Part shown: positions 46,085 to 55,541 of the stretch, in pieces
Numbering within the stretch: the first letter of the stretch is position 1
Layout: each line of letters starts with the position of its first letter
DNA from: Roseovarius bejariae
Lineage (GTDB): Bacteria > Pseudomonadota > Alphaproteobacteria > Rhodobacterales > Rhodobacteraceae
Assembly (NCBI RefSeq): GCF_009669325.1
Contig: NZ_SZWE01000001.1
Span: forward strand, 1,426,402-1,490,401
DNA: 64,000 nt
Direction of reading: 5' to 3'
The notes under the pieces: generated by a model
Databases searched by the model: none
What the model was told of the DNA's origin: nothing
Seen by the model: the letters and a program-made list of their open reading frames with translations, nothing else
Made by a program: the position numbers and the translations under genes

Positions 46085-46986
46085 GGCATGTCCCTCAAGG
46101 TTTTCAGGGCCGCCGCCCGTGTCGCGGCAAAGGCCACCCCGGCAGCCAAGGCCGGTATGAACACCGGCCAGATCCAATGCCAGCCCTGAAACCCAAGCCC
46201 GGTCAAGAAGCCGCCTCCGACCTCCGCCGAGGGCAACAACAGAATACCTATCACCCCGGCCACCATGCCAATCGCTGCGCCGGTCAAGGCCCGCAGGGTG
46301 AACCGCCGCACAAAGGCATTGGCGATGTAATCGTCCCGCGCCCCCACAAGGCGCAACACGCCGATCACCTGCGCATTGGCGGCCAGGGCGGCATTTGCCG
46401 CAAGCGTGATCATTGCCGCCGTCGCCGCCCCGATCAGGATCATCGACACCCAGCCCAACAGGCGCAACCTGTTGGCGGCCCGCTCCAAGGGCCTGCGCCA
46501 CCGCGTATGATCATCCAGAACCGCCCCCGGCACCTCTGCCGACAGCCGCAGGCGCAAGCCCTGCGCGTCGAAACCGTCGCCCTCTTCCACCACTTCGATC
46601 AGTTGCGGAATGGGCAGGGCATCCACCGGCACGTCCGGGCCGAACCACGGCTCCAACAGCGCGCGCTGCTCATCCTCGTCAAGGGCGCGCGCAATGGCCA
46701 CCCCCTTGGTGGTCTGCAACACCTCAAGCGCGGCTTCGGTCTGCGCCGCCATTTGTCCCTCGGGGGCCGAAATCCGAATGGTCGAGGTGCGCGCCAATTC
46801 CTCCCCCCACCGATCCGCCAGACGCCCGGTGGCCAAGGACAAAGCCAGCGCAAAAACCGCCAGAAAGGCCATCGCGGCGGCACTGAACAGGGTCAGCGTC
46901 GCGGTAAACCCTGTGGGCGGCACGACCCGGTCGGCCTGCGCATCGCCCATCACGAAATCGCTGATCTTAGCAATATCCAGTGTCAC
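46081..46986 (-). CDS. ftsX: Cell division protein FtsX
   Basis: 301-residue membrane subunit of FtsEX, which activates peptidoglycan hydrolases at the division septum. One helix at about 28-52, a large periplasmic domain (to about 165), then three more helices with the conserved VIGVLRLVGARDDYIANAFVRRF segment. The GTG start at 46984-46986 overlaps the ftsE stop as GTGA. Confidence 0.9.
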   Translation of the reverse strand: MTLDIAKISDFVMGDAQADRVVPPTGFTATLTLFSAAAMAFLAVFALALSLATGRLADRWGEELARTSTIRISAPEGQMAAQTEAALEVLQTTKGVAIARALDEDEQRALLEPWFGPDVPVDALPIPQLIEVVEEGDGFDAQGLRLRLSAEVPGAVLDDHTRWRRPLERAANRLRLLGWVSMILIGAATAAMITLAANAALAANAQVIGVLRLVGARDDYIANAFVRRFTLRALTGAAIGMVAGVIGILLLPSAEVGGGFLTGLGFQGWHWIWPVFIPALAAGVAFAATRAAALKTLRDMP

Positions 46987-47693
46987 AGGTCCGCCCCCGC
47001 CAGTTGCAGCCGCCGGTTGGAAATCCGCAACACACGTGCCTGCACATGCGCCTTGGCCGCCCGGATCAGAGCCAGGTCATGGGTGGCGATCATGATCGTC
47101 TTTCCCATCCGGTTCAGCTCGATCAACAACCGCAACAACCGCTGCGACATCTCCCAATCCACGTTGCCCGTGGGCTCATCGGCCAGGATCACATCAGGCG
47201 ACATGATGATCGCCCGGGCCAGCGCCGCGCGCTGCCGCTCCCCGCCCGACAATTCCGGCGGCAAGGCCTCGGCCCGCGCCTTCAGGCCGACCCAGCCGAT
47301 CAATTCCTTCAGGTTGGCATCCTCGCGCAGCAAATCCTGCCCCGACACCATCAGGGGCAGGGCGATATTGTCCGACACCGAAAGATGATCCAGAAACTGG
47401 CAATCCTGATGCACCACGCCCACGCGCCGCCGCACCATGGCGATATCGTCACGCTCCATACCGCGGACATCGGCATCGAACAGGCGCACCTCGCCCGCCG
47501 TGGGCATCAAGGCCCCGTAACACAGCTTCAAAAGCGTGGTCTTGCCCGCCCCCGACGGCCCCGTCAGGAAGTGAAATGACCCCGGGGCCAGCTTGAGCGA
47601 GATTTCACTCAACAACTCCCCACCGCCGTAACTATAGGCGACGTTATCCAGTTCGATCAAACCTGCCCCCGCACCTCTATTCGCTTCTTTCAT
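46983..47693 (-). CDS. ftsE: Cell division ATP-binding protein FtsE
   Basis: 236-residue ABC ATPase. Walker A GPSGAGKTT (about 45-53), Q-loop in VGVVHQDCQFLDHL, signature LSGGERQRAALARA, Walker B VILADEPTGNVD and switch histidine in IATHDLALI, all typical of FtsE. First gene of ftsE-ftsX-plsC-PPOX. Divergent from the zinc-ribbon membrane protein gene with 130 bp between. Confidence 0.95.
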   Translation of the reverse strand: MKEANRGAGAGLIELDNVAYSYGGGELLSEISLKLAPGSFHFLTGPSGAGKTTLLKLCYGALMPTAGEVRLFDADVRGMERDDIAMVRRRVGVVHQDCQFLDHLSVSDNIALPLMVSGQDLLREDANLKELIGWVGLKARAEALPPELSGGERQRAALARAIIMSPDVILADEPTGNVDWEMSQRLLRLLIELNRMGKTIMIATHDLALIRAAKAHVQARVLRISNRRLQLAGADL

Positions 47694-47823
47694 GCCTCAC
47701 AGGACACATATGTGCAACGATAACAGCCATGAAATCCTTTGCTCTTTTCCGACAAGGATTTACGACATATGCTAGTATTAACAAAACACTCCCGGTCAGC
47801 GGGGGCAGGGAACAGGTGGCAAG

Positions 47824-48840
47824 ATGAGGCTTATTTGCCCGAATTGCGGGGCACAGTACGAGGTCCCGGACGAGGTTATCCCGGAAACGGGCCGCGATGT
47901 GCAATGTTCGAATTGCGGGGACACATGGTTTCAAAACCACCCCGATCATCCCGCACCTGAACCGGAGGCGGAACCGGAATCTGAGCCGGCCCCCGCCACT
48001 CAGTCATCACAGGTCTCATGGGACAGCCCCGAGGAAACGGCGGCCGAAGCCGAAGACCAGACAGAACCCGAAGCCGAACCAGCCTCTGAACCAGAGCCGG
48101 AAGACGAGCCGGAACCAGAGCCGGAGCCGGAGGACGAGCCAGAGCCGGATCAGGCCGGGACGGAACACGAAGACGACCTCGACGAGGCGCCGCAAGACGT
48201 CGATGAAACCGACGACATTGACGACCACCCCGAACCATCCCGCCGACAGCTTGACCCGGCCATCGCCGACGTGTTGCGCGAAGAGGCCGAACACGAGCGC
48301 GAGGCCCGCGCCGCCGAAAGCGCCGGCAGCCTTGAATCGCAGCCCGATCTTGGCCTGACACAGGATCACGACGACGATGATCGCCGCGCCCGCGAGGCCC
48401 GCGCGCGCATGGCCCGCCTGCGCGGGGAAGACGAGGAAGAGCAGGCGCCGGACAGCACCCCCGAAGCAGAGGACATCGACCCATCGTCGCGACGCAACCT
48501 GCTACCCGACATCGACGAAATCAATTCCTCGCTCGACGCGGGGGCACCTGCCTCAACGCAAGACAGCTCCGAACTTGAGGAACTGCAACACCGCGAATAC
48601 ACCCCGCGCAAAAGCAGCGGCTTCAGGCGCGGGTTCTCATTCGCCATCGTGCTCGCGGCGCTCCTCTTGGCGCTCTATGTCTATGCTCCGCGGATTGCCG
48701 AAATGGTCCCCGCCCTCGCAGGACCGCTTGAAACCTATGTCGAACAGGTCAACGCCCTGCGCGTGCAGGTGGATGACCAATTCGGCTGGGTCCGCGAATG
48801 GCTGAAGGAAATGTCCAGCCCGGCCACACCGGGCGGCTGA
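47824..48840 (+). CDS. Zinc-ribbon protein with acidic Glu/Pro repeat and C-terminal membrane helix
   Basis: 338-residue protein. The N-terminus is an MJ0042-type zinc ribbon, MRLICPNCGAQYEVPDEVIP ... VQCSNCGDTWF (CxxC pairs at about 5-8 and 28-31). Residues about 40-135 are a run of Glu-Pro and Asp/Glu repeats such as EPEPEPEDEPEPD. A single helix (FAIVLAALLLALYVYA, about 275-290) precedes a short periplasmic tail. It is likely an inner-membrane protein with a long disordered cytoplasmic arm. Function unknown. Confidence 0.85.
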   Translation: MRLICPNCGAQYEVPDEVIPETGRDVQCSNCGDTWFQNHPDHPAPEPEAEPESEPAPATQSSQVSWDSPEETAAEAEDQTEPEAEPASEPEPEDEPEPEPEPEDEPEPDQAGTEHEDDLDEAPQDVDETDDIDDHPEPSRRQLDPAIADVLREEAEHEREARAAESAGSLESQPDLGLTQDHDDDDRRAREARARMARLRGEDEEEQAPDSTPEAEDIDPSSRRNLLPDIDEINSSLDAGAPASTQDSSELEELQHREYTPRKSSGFRRGFSFAIVLAALLLALYVYAPRIAEMVPALAGPLETYVEQVNALRVQVDDQFGWVREWLKEMSSPATPGG

Positions 48841-48867
48841 CACAGCCCCGTAAACGACGCCCCGCCC

Positions 48868-51477
48868 CTAAAATCGGTCCAGCAGCCGCTTGAGGTACTC
48901 CAGTTCCACTTCGGGCCGTTCCCCCTCGCCCGAGCGGCGCCGGATTTCATCCAGCAGCTCGCGCGCGCGACGGTAAACGTCTTCGCCCTGCAACAGGTTG
49001 TCCTGCGTGCCCACCTGCTGGCCCTGTCCGGGCGTGCGGCCTAACGGGTCGTTCTGCTGTTGACCCGGTTGGCCACGGGCCTGCCCCTGACCGCCCTGCT
49101 GCTGCCGCCCTTCCTGTGCCAGTTGTTCGCCAAGGTTTCGCATCCCCTCGCGCAGGGCCTCCATCGCCTCGGCCTGCCGGTCTATCGCCTCGCCAAGGTC
49201 ATCGCCGCGCAGGGCCTCCTCGGCCCCCTCCATGGCGCGCTCGGCCCGGTCCAGCGACTCGCGCGCCGCCTCCCCGGCCTCGCCACCACCGCCGGGCATA
49301 TTACCCCGTTGTTGCTCCAACTGGCGGCGCAGCGCCTCCTGCCGGTCGGCCAGCGATCCTTGCCCGCCTTGGCCCTGCTGTGCCTGATCCTGCCCTTGAC
49401 CGCGCTGTCCGGGCTGTTGCCCTTCTCCTTGGCCTTGACCGGGCTGGTCATGGCTTTGGCCTTGCCCCTGCCCGCCGCTGCGGCCTTCATTGCCTTGGCT
49501 CTGGCCCGATTGCGAATTCGGGTTGAACTGTTCCTGCAAATCTCGGAACGCCTGATCCGACAGGCCCTGCTGGTCACGCAGGGTTTCGGCAAGGCCCTCC
49601 ATGGCCTGCTGACCGGGCGATTGCCCTTGCTGGCCCTGGCCTTCGGTCACCCGCATGTTCTCCATCATCTGCTGGAACTGCTCCAAGGCTTCCTGCGCCT
49701 CGGCCATGCGGCCCTGTTCCATCAACTCCTGGATACGGTCCATCATGTCCTGCAAATCCTGCTGGGTCATTTGCAGGCTGTTGTCAGAATTGGGTTGCTC
49801 GCCATCCTGCTGCCGCTCACGGTTTTCCCGCTGTGCCTGCTGCATCTTCTGGCGCATGTAATCGTTCGTGGCCTGCCGCAACTCGTCCATCAGCCGCTGA
49901 ATCTCGTCCTCGCTGGCGCCGTTGCGCATCGCCTCGCTCAACCGTTCCTGCGCCGCACGCATCCGCTCCAGCGCATCACCGATATCACCCTCCTCAAGGA
50001 TAATCGCCAGATCCCACATAGCTTCGGCGATGGTATCCCGCGCTTCGGCATCAAACCCGCCATGATCGACAAGGGTTTCCAACCGCCGCAGGATCACCCG
50101 CAACCGCAAATAAGCCGTCTCCGACCGAAAGAGCCCGTCCTCGGGCCGATGCGAAATCGCACGCAACACCTGTGCCACCCGCTTGCCGTTCTCACGGCTC
50201 CACAACAGGTCACGCCGCTGTTCGATCACCGCCGCCGCCGCCGGATCGAAGAACCGCCGCGCCGGAAGATGCATCTCGCGCACGGCACTTCGGCCCGCCT
50301 GCCCCGCGGCATCCTCCACCTTCAACTGCAATGTCACCGGCAAATGCGCCCACGGATGCTTGGACAGGTTCTCGATCAAGGTCTCGGAAAATTCCGCCCG
50401 GTCGCCGGTGATCGGCATCGGCAGGTCCAATTCAATCGGCGCGCGCGGCTCCGGCTCGACCGCCAAACCATAACGCCGCTCGACCGCCTCCATGTCCAGA
50501 TCGAACCGCGCCATGCCGCCGACAACGCCGTAATCGTCACGCGCACGGAAGGGCTGGCTCATCTGCCCGTCGAAACTGACGTCGCCCATTTCCGGGGCCA
50601 CCTCAACCTGTGGCGGCAGATCGCGCAGCGCGCTTACCTCCCAAGTCTGCCCGCCGGGGCCGTCGATGCGCAACTCCCCGTTGCTGACGATATCAAAGCT
50701 CTGCTCGGCATCGCTCGCCGCGCCCAGATCCCCGGTGCGGCCCGAAACCGTTTCCGCCACGCTCAACGCGCCGACCTCACCATAAAGGCGCAGCGTGACA
50801 CGACTGCCCACGGGAACGGCAATTTCACCTGTCTGATCATTCAGATAAAGACTCGGCAATCCGGTATAACCGGGCGGTTCGATCCAACCTTCCCAAGCCG
50901 GTCCACCGGCCAGAGCGGCCCCGCCCGGGGCCATGTCGCCCACGCTGCCCACACGCCAGACCGAGCCGAACACAAGCGCCACCATCAACCCCAGAAGGGC
51001 AACATAGCGCAGCCCGAACACATCGCGCGTCGACAGCCGCAAGTCCGGCTCCACCGCTTTCGCCTGTGCCGCACGCTCCGCCATGCGCGCCCGGTGCGCC
51101 CGCCACAGGGCCTCCGACCCCGCGTCGCCGCCACCTATCGCCTGACTGTCGGCCAAGGCCGCCAAGGGGTGCCCCGGCATCGCCGAATCCAACCGCGCCA
51201 CGGCCTCGGCCCGGCGCGGCCAATGGAACCGTCGCAATCCCAGTGCGGCAAAGACAAGCCCCGCCACGGCAACCGCCACGCCGACAAACCAAAACGCCTC
51301 GATCGACAGGAAATCGTGCAGGCCCAGCATCAGTGCCGCCGCCACCGCCGCGATCAAGGTCCACAAGGGCCAGAAGGCACGGCTCACACGCTCGGCAATC
51401 AACCCCGCCCATGTCAGGGTCAGGGGCCAGCGCAGCCGTGTCATCACGGAAGTCAGGGGCGTTTCCTGTCGGGCCAT
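48868..51477 (-). CDS. TIGR02302/DUF4175-type membrane protein with Gln/Gly-rich low-complexity region
   Basis: 869-residue alphaproteobacterial protein. Two or three N-terminal helices (about 15-80, 150-170) are followed by a large periplasmic-looking part with LPPQVEVAPEMGDVSF and YGVVGGMARFDL. From about 545 comes a coiled-coil-prone Gln/Met-rich region, then a Gly-Gln-rich section (about 630-720, QGQGQ type repeats). It ends with the conserved LLDEIRRRSGEGERPEVELEYLKRLLDRF. Start taken at MARQETPLT; ATG 51444 is an alternative. Function unknown, though envelope association seems likely. Next to lysA. Confidence 0.88.
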   Translation of the reverse strand: MARQETPLTSVMTRLRWPLTLTWAGLIAERVSRAFWPLWTLIAAVAAALMLGLHDFLSIEAFWFVGVAVAVAGLVFAALGLRRFHWPRRAEAVARLDSAMPGHPLAALADSQAIGGGDAGSEALWRAHRARMAERAAQAKAVEPDLRLSTRDVFGLRYVALLGLMVALVFGSVWRVGSVGDMAPGGAALAGGPAWEGWIEPPGYTGLPSLYLNDQTGEIAVPVGSRVTLRLYGEVGALSVAETVSGRTGDLGAASDAEQSFDIVSNGELRIDGPGGQTWEVSALRDLPPQVEVAPEMGDVSFDGQMSQPFRARDDYGVVGGMARFDLDMEAVERRYGLAVEPEPRAPIELDLPMPITGDRAEFSETLIENLSKHPWAHLPVTLQLKVEDAAGQAGRSAVREMHLPARRFFDPAAAAVIEQRRDLLWSRENGKRVAQVLRAISHRPEDGLFRSETAYLRLRVILRRLETLVDHGGFDAEARDTIAEAMWDLAIILEEGDIGDALERMRAAQERLSEAMRNGASEDEIQRLMDELRQATNDYMRQKMQQAQRENRERQQDGEQPNSDNSLQMTQQDLQDMMDRIQELMEQGRMAEAQEALEQFQQMMENMRVTEGQGQQGQSPGQQAMEGLAETLRDQQGLSDQAFRDLQEQFNPNSQSGQSQGNEGRSGGQGQGQSHDQPGQGQGEGQQPGQRGQGQDQAQQGQGGQGSLADRQEALRRQLEQQRGNMPGGGGEAGEAARESLDRAERAMEGAEEALRGDDLGEAIDRQAEAMEALREGMRNLGEQLAQEGRQQQGGQGQARGQPGQQQNDPLGRTPGQGQQVGTQDNLLQGEDVYRRARELLDEIRRRSGEGERPEVELEYLKRLLDRF

Positions 51478-51514
51478 GCTCCAATCCAATCCATGGCCCG
51501 ACGCGCCTACCGCG

Positions 51515-52780
51515 TCACAGCCATTCTGGAATGGTATCGCGATTTATCATCTCGTCAAAGGTCGGACGCGCCCGAATGACGGCGAATTGATGCCCATGCA
51601 CCAGAACTTCGGGGATCAACGGGCGGGTATTATACTCGCTCGCCATCACTGCGCCATAGGCCCCGGCACTGCGAAACGCCACCAAATCCCCGGCCTCGAC
51701 CTTGGGCATCATCCGTTCCTTGGCAAAGGTATCCCCCGATTCGCAGACCGGGCCGACAATGTCATAGGGGGTTTGTTCGGCCCCCGCCTCGGGTTCCACC
51801 AGCGGAATGATATCGTGATAGGCGTCATACATCGCCGGGCGGATCAAATCGTTCATCGCCGCATCAAGGATCAGGAAATCGCGCCCCTCGCCCGATTTCA
51901 CGTAAATCACTTCCGAGACCAAAATCCCGGCATTGCCCGCCACCAGGCGCCCCGGCTCGATCTCGATCTCGCAACCCAGATGGCCCACCGTGTCCTTGAT
52001 CAACTGGCCGTATTCCGTGGGCAGTGGCGGCGCCTCGTTGCTGCGGGCATAGGGGATGCCCAACCCGCCGCCCAGATCGAGGCGCGAAATCTCGTGCCCA
52101 TCGGCGCGCAACTGCTCCGTCAGCTCGGCCACCTTCTCATAGGCCAAACGGAACGGCTCCAGCTCTGTCAACTGGCTGCCGATATGCACGTCGATGCCCA
52201 CCACTTTCAACCCCGGCAGGGCGGCGGCCTCGGCATAAACCTCCCGCGCGCGGGTGATCGGAATACCGAACTTGTTCTCGCTCTTGCCGGTGGCAATCTT
52301 GGCGTGGGTCTTGGCATCCACATCCGGGTTCACCCGCACGGTGATGGGCGCGACAACGCCCATTTCAGTCGCCACCGCACTGATCGCGGCCATCTCCGGC
52401 TCGCTTTCCACGTTGAACTGGCGAACACCACCCGCCAGAACCTGCGCGATTTCCTCCCGCGTCTTGCCGACCCCGGAAAACACGATCCGCTCACCGGGCA
52501 CCCCGGCGGCCTTGGCGCGGGCATATTCCCCGCCCGAAACCACGTCCATCCCGGCGCCCATCTCGGCCAGCGTTTTCAGGATCGCCACGTTGCTTGCCGC
52601 CTTCACCGCATAGCACACCAGATGATCCACCCCGTCCAACGCCTCGTCGAACAGCCGGAAATGCCGCGTCAGCGTCGCGGTCGAGTAGCAATAGAAAGGC
52701 GTCCCCACCTGTGCCGCGATCTCGGCCAGCGGAACGTCCTCGGCATACAACTGCCCGTCACGATAGATAAAATGATCCAT
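51515..52780 (-). CDS. lysA: Diaminopimelate decarboxylase
   Basis: 421-residue PLP enzyme of the alanine racemase-like fold making lysine from meso-diaminopimelate. PFYCYSTATLTRH, VCYAVKAASNVAIL (PLP lysine), GIDVHIGSQLTELEPF, LDLGGGLGIPY, EPGRLVAGNAG, and the substrate-side CESGDTFAKER and GAYGAVMASEYN are all present. 37 bp upstream of the low-complexity protein gene, so the two probably share a transcript. Confidence 0.96.
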   Translation of the reverse strand: MDHFIYRDGQLYAEDVPLAEIAAQVGTPFYCYSTATLTRHFRLFDEALDGVDHLVCYAVKAASNVAILKTLAEMGAGMDVVSGGEYARAKAAGVPGERIVFSGVGKTREEIAQVLAGGVRQFNVESEPEMAAISAVATEMGVVAPITVRVNPDVDAKTHAKIATGKSENKFGIPITRAREVYAEAAALPGLKVVGIDVHIGSQLTELEPFRLAYEKVAELTEQLRADGHEISRLDLGGGLGIPYARSNEAPPLPTEYGQLIKDTVGHLGCEIEIEPGRLVAGNAGILVSEVIYVKSGEGRDFLILDAAMNDLIRPAMYDAYHDIIPLVEPEAGAEQTPYDIVGPVCESGDTFAKERMMPKVEAGDLVAFRSAGAYGAVMASEYNTRPLIPEVLVHGHQFAVIRARPTFDEMINRDTIPEWL

Positions 52781-52832
52781 GGCCCTCGCCCTTCGTTTCA
52801 GGGCGTCATAGCAAACCCGCCACGCTTTGCAA

Positions 52833-53138
52833 TCACAGCCGCCCCATCCGCAGGAACAGGTACAACGGCAAACCGCAACTCACCCCGATGCAGAACGTCG
52901 CCGGTATTGCCCAAAGCCCGAGCCACGCCCGGCGTTGCACGCTTTCCCAGATCACCCATACAGTCAGCGTCACGGCGGCAATGGTCAGGTCCCAGACCAA
53001 CCCGCTGCTCGCGGCATTGGCGTGCCAGGCATCGACCATCGCCATCAGGTCAAAACCGTTTTCCCCGAACCATTGCAGGAAATAGGCCATCGGGTGGATG
53101 GCCCCCCAAACGGCAAGCGCCAAGAACAGGTACCTCAA
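52833..53138 (-). CDS. DUF2834 family small membrane protein
   Basis: 101-residue protein with three hydrophobic segments. It reads [24 protein letters not shown], then FDLMAMVDAWHANAASSGLVWDLTIAAVTLTVWV, matching DUF2834. Start chosen as the TTG at 53136-53138, which overlaps the preceding lipoprotein stop as TTGA. No ATG is available near the homologous N-terminus. Function unknown. Confidence 0.78.
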   Translation of the reverse strand: MRYLFLALAVWGAIHPMAYFLQWFGENGFDLMAMVDAWHANAASSGLVWDLTIAAVTLTVWVIWESVQRRAWLGLWAIPATFCIGVSCGLPLYLFLRMGRL

Positions 53139-53314
53139 AGTGCGGTGCCCACCGTCACGCTCGTGCGCCCGGCGGTCCAAGTGGCCCCGGTCGAGGCACT
53201 CACGCCGTTATTGCCCACGCCAATCGTCGTGTTCATGCTCGGGCGGATGGGTTCCCCATCCACGCCACAACCGGCCAATGCCGCAAGCCCGAGAACCGCC
53301 AGGATCCGTATCAT
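53135..53314 (-). CDS. Small lipoprotein downstream of argH
   Basis: 59-residue protein with lipoprotein signal [16 protein letters not shown] (lipobox LAGC, Cys about 16). The mature part is only about 44 residues, Gly/Ser/Thr-rich. Start overlaps the argH stop (ATGA). A companion of argH in related genomes as I recall; function unknown. Confidence 0.8.
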   Translation of the reverse strand: MIRILAVLGLAALAGCGVDGEPIRPSMNTTIGVGNNGVSASTGATWTAGRTSVTVGTAL

Positions 53315-54699
53315 CCCAAGACCTCTTTCCACCGTGCGATCTGCGCGCGCACCTGCTCCGGTGCCGTCCCGCCATAGCTCACGCGCGAGGCGACCGAGTT
53401 ATGCACGCCCAGTACATCATAGACCGCTTTCGTGATTTCGCCATGCACCTCTTGCATCTCGGCCAAACTCAGCTCGGGCAAATCGCATCCCTTCGCCTCC
53501 GCCTTGGCCACCAAGGCCCCTGTCACATGATGCGCCTCACGGAAGGGCATACCCAGAACCCGCACCAGCCAATCGGCCAAATCCGTCGCGGTCGAAAAGC
53601 CCGCTCCGGCGGCCCCTTCCAACGCCTCGCGCTGCGGGGCCATGTCGCGCACCATACCCTCCATCGCCGCAAGCGCCAGCATCAGGTTGTCCGCGGCATC
53701 AAAGACCTGCTCCTTGTCTTCCTGCATGTCCTTGGAATAGGCCAAGGGCAGCCCCTTCATCACCGTCATCAGGGCCACGTTCGCCCCGAAAATCCGCCCG
53801 ATCTTGGCACGGATCAATTCCGCCGCATCGGGGTTCTTCTTCTGCGGCATGATGCTCGACCCGGTCGAGAACCGATCCGACAGCACCACGAACCGGAACT
53901 GCGCCGAGGACCAGATCACCAATTCCTCGGCAAAGCGGCTCAGGTGCATGGCGCAAATGCTCGCCGCACTTAGGAATTCCAAAGCAAAATCCCGGTCACT
54001 CACCGCATCCAGTGAATTCGCCGCAGGCCGGTCAAAACCCAGGGCCTGCGCCGTCATCTCCCGATCAATCGGGAAAGACGTGCCCGCCAAAGCGGCGGCC
54101 CCCAGCGGGCATTCGTTCATCCGCGCCCGCGCATCGCGCACCCGGCTCAGATCACGCCCGAACATCTCCACATAGGCCATCATGTGATGGCCCCATGTGA
54201 CGGGTTGCGCGGTCTGCAAATGGGTAAAGCCCGGCATCACCCAATCGGCCCCGGCCTCGGCCTGCACCAAAAGCGCCTCAATCAGCGCAACAAGCCCCGT
54301 CTCGGCGGCATCCAACTGGTCCCGCACCCACAGCTTGAAATCGGTCGCCACCTGGTCGTTCCGGCTCCGCCCGGTGTGCAACCGGCCCGCAGGCTCGCCT
54401 ATGACCTCTTTCAGGCGCGCTTCCACATTCATGTGGATGTCTTCCAACGCCGTGGAAAATTCAAACCGCCCCTCGTCGATCTCTGACAAGACCGTGAGCA
54501 AGCCTTCCCTCATCGCCTCGGCATCACTATCACTTATGATACCCGTCGCGGCCAACATGGCCGCATGGGCGCGTGATCCGGCGATATCCTGCGCCGCCAA
54601 CCGCTTGTCGAATCCGATCGAAGCATTAATTGCCTCCATGATCGCATCCGGCCCGGCGGCAAAGCGGCCGCCCCACATCGCGTTCGAAGTCTTGGTCAT
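53311..54699 (-). CDS. argH: Argininosuccinate lyase
   Basis: 462-residue fumarase/aspartase-fold enzyme releasing arginine and fumarate from argininosuccinate. [24 protein letters not shown] opens it; [43 protein letters not shown] and the signature loop [16 protein letters not shown] follow. ATG 54697-54699 has AAGGG upstream. Only 21 bp separate its start from that of divergent tlpA, so its promoter must lie inside tlpA. Confidence 0.97.
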   Translation of the reverse strand: MTKTSNAMWGGRFAAGPDAIMEAINASIGFDKRLAAQDIAGSRAHAAMLAATGIISDSDAEAMREGLLTVLSEIDEGRFEFSTALEDIHMNVEARLKEVIGEPAGRLHTGRSRNDQVATDFKLWVRDQLDAAETGLVALIEALLVQAEAGADWVMPGFTHLQTAQPVTWGHHMMAYVEMFGRDLSRVRDARARMNECPLGAAALAGTSFPIDREMTAQALGFDRPAANSLDAVSDRDFALEFLSAASICAMHLSRFAEELVIWSSAQFRFVVLSDRFSTGSSIMPQKKNPDAAELIRAKIGRIFGANVALMTVMKGLPLAYSKDMQEDKEQVFDAADNLMLALAAMEGMVRDMAPQREALEGAAGAGFSTATDLADWLVRVLGMPFREAHHVTGALVAKAEAKGCDLPELSLAEMQEVHGEITKAVYDVLGVHNSVASRVSYGGTAPEQVRAQIARWKEVLG

Positions 54700-54720
54700 G
54701 TCACACCCTTCGGAGGGAAA

Positions 54721-55290
54721 ATGAAGTTCATTCGTTTCGCATTCCTTTATATGGCGCTCGGTCTGGGTGCAAACACCGCCATTGCGGCAGACCTCGATAC
54801 GCTCAACGCCCTGCGCGACGGCGACATGAAAAAGCTGAACTTCCATGCCGAGGGCAAGGAGGTCTCGCAAACCCCCTTCACCACCGAAGATGGCGGCACC
54901 ATGACTCTCGCCGATTATCAGGGCAAGCATATCGTGCTGAATTTCTGGGCCACATGGTGCGCACCCTGCCGCGTGGAAATGCCCATGCTGTCAGACCTTC
55001 AAAGCCAACTGGGCGGCGAGGGGTTCGAGGTCGTCACCATCGCCACGGGCCGCAACGCGCCCCCCGCGATGAAAAAGTTCTTCGACGAAATCGGTGTCGC
55101 CAACTTGCCCCTCCACCGCGACCCCAAGGGGCAGCTTGCCCGCGAGATGGGGGTGTTCGGCCTGCCCATCACCTTGATCCTCGATACCGAGGGGCAAGAG
55201 ATCGCCCGCCTGCGCGGTGACGCCCATTGGAACTCCGACAGCGCCAAGGCGATCATCAGCACCCTGATCGAAAGTACGCCCGAGGGCTGA
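54721..55290 (+). CDS. TlpA-like thiol-disulfide oxidoreductase
   Basis: 189-residue periplasmic thioredoxin-fold protein. The signal peptide is [22 protein letters not shown]; the active site is [16 protein letters not shown] (CAPC at about 80-83); the cis-proline is in [12 protein letters not shown]. Probably keeps cysteines reduced for cytochrome c maturation or another periplasmic target. GGAGG at 54712-54716 precedes the ATG. Divergent from argH. Confidence 0.93.
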   Translation: MKFIRFAFLYMALGLGANTAIAADLDTLNALRDGDMKKLNFHAEGKEVSQTPFTTEDGGTMTLADYQGKHIVLNFWATWCAPCRVEMPMLSDLQSQLGGEGFEVVTIATGRNAPPAMKKFFDEIGVANLPLHRDPKGQLAREMGVFGLPITLILDTEGQEIARLRGDAHWNSDSAKAIISTLIESTPEG

Positions 55291-55541
55291 GATTTGTACA
55301 ACCTGTACAGACCTCCGGCGCAAAGTGCCGATTTCTGTACAGAACTGCGGGGGTCTCTGTACAGAATGTGCAAAGGTTAACGGCGGCAAAAGGTTAACGC
55401 GTTAACCTTTTTCGCCCCTCCTGCCGCCATTTCGTACGACTCGTACGATACATTTCCGCACCCCCCCTGATTTTCGTACGAAAATAGGGGGTTTGTCGTA
55501 CGACTCGTACGAAGGTTAAACAAAGGTAAAGCGGGACGACC
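55291..55541. repeat. Repeat-rich convergent spacer with GTAC palindromes and GGTTAAC repeats
   Basis: 251 bp between the ends of tlpA and the M3 peptidase gene. Nine GTAC tetramers fall between 55296 and 55510: TGTACA-type boxes (55295-55363) and CGTACG-type boxes. CGTACGACTCGTACG occurs twice (55433-55447, 55497-55511) and once more at 13189-13203. TTTTCGTACGAAAA (55471-55484) sits inside a longer C5/G5 inverted repeat. AAAGGTTAAC-like repeats begin at about 55372, 55389 and 55513. No gene is visible. Confidence 0.7.
55388..55411. terminator. 24-bp perfect palindrome, likely bidirectional terminator
   Basis: A perfect palindrome with arms AAAAGGTTAACG and CGTTAACCTTTT, followed by more T residues. 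Located between convergent genes, it can form a U-tailed hairpin in both directions. The stem is AT-rich in part, so strength is uncertain. Confidence 0.55.

Noticed and set aside
48060..48165. Tandem DNA repeat or CRISPR-like array
   Set aside because: The repetition encodes Glu-Pro repeats inside an open frame; units are short and irregular without spacers.
49060..49850. Repeat array in minus-strand DNA
   Set aside because: It is the Gln/Gly-rich coding region of the low-complexity protein, not an intergenic array.
49060..51579. An 839-codon open frame on the plus strand opposite the low-complexity membrane protein gene
   Set aside because: Its Leu/Pro/Arg-rich text is the antisense of Gln/Gly/Glu codons; the minus-strand protein has a conserved ending and a recognised family.
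55388..55411. CtrA or parS site
   Set aside because: The TTAA words are 4 bp apart, not 7, and the sequence does not match the TGTTTCACGTGAAACA parS consensus.
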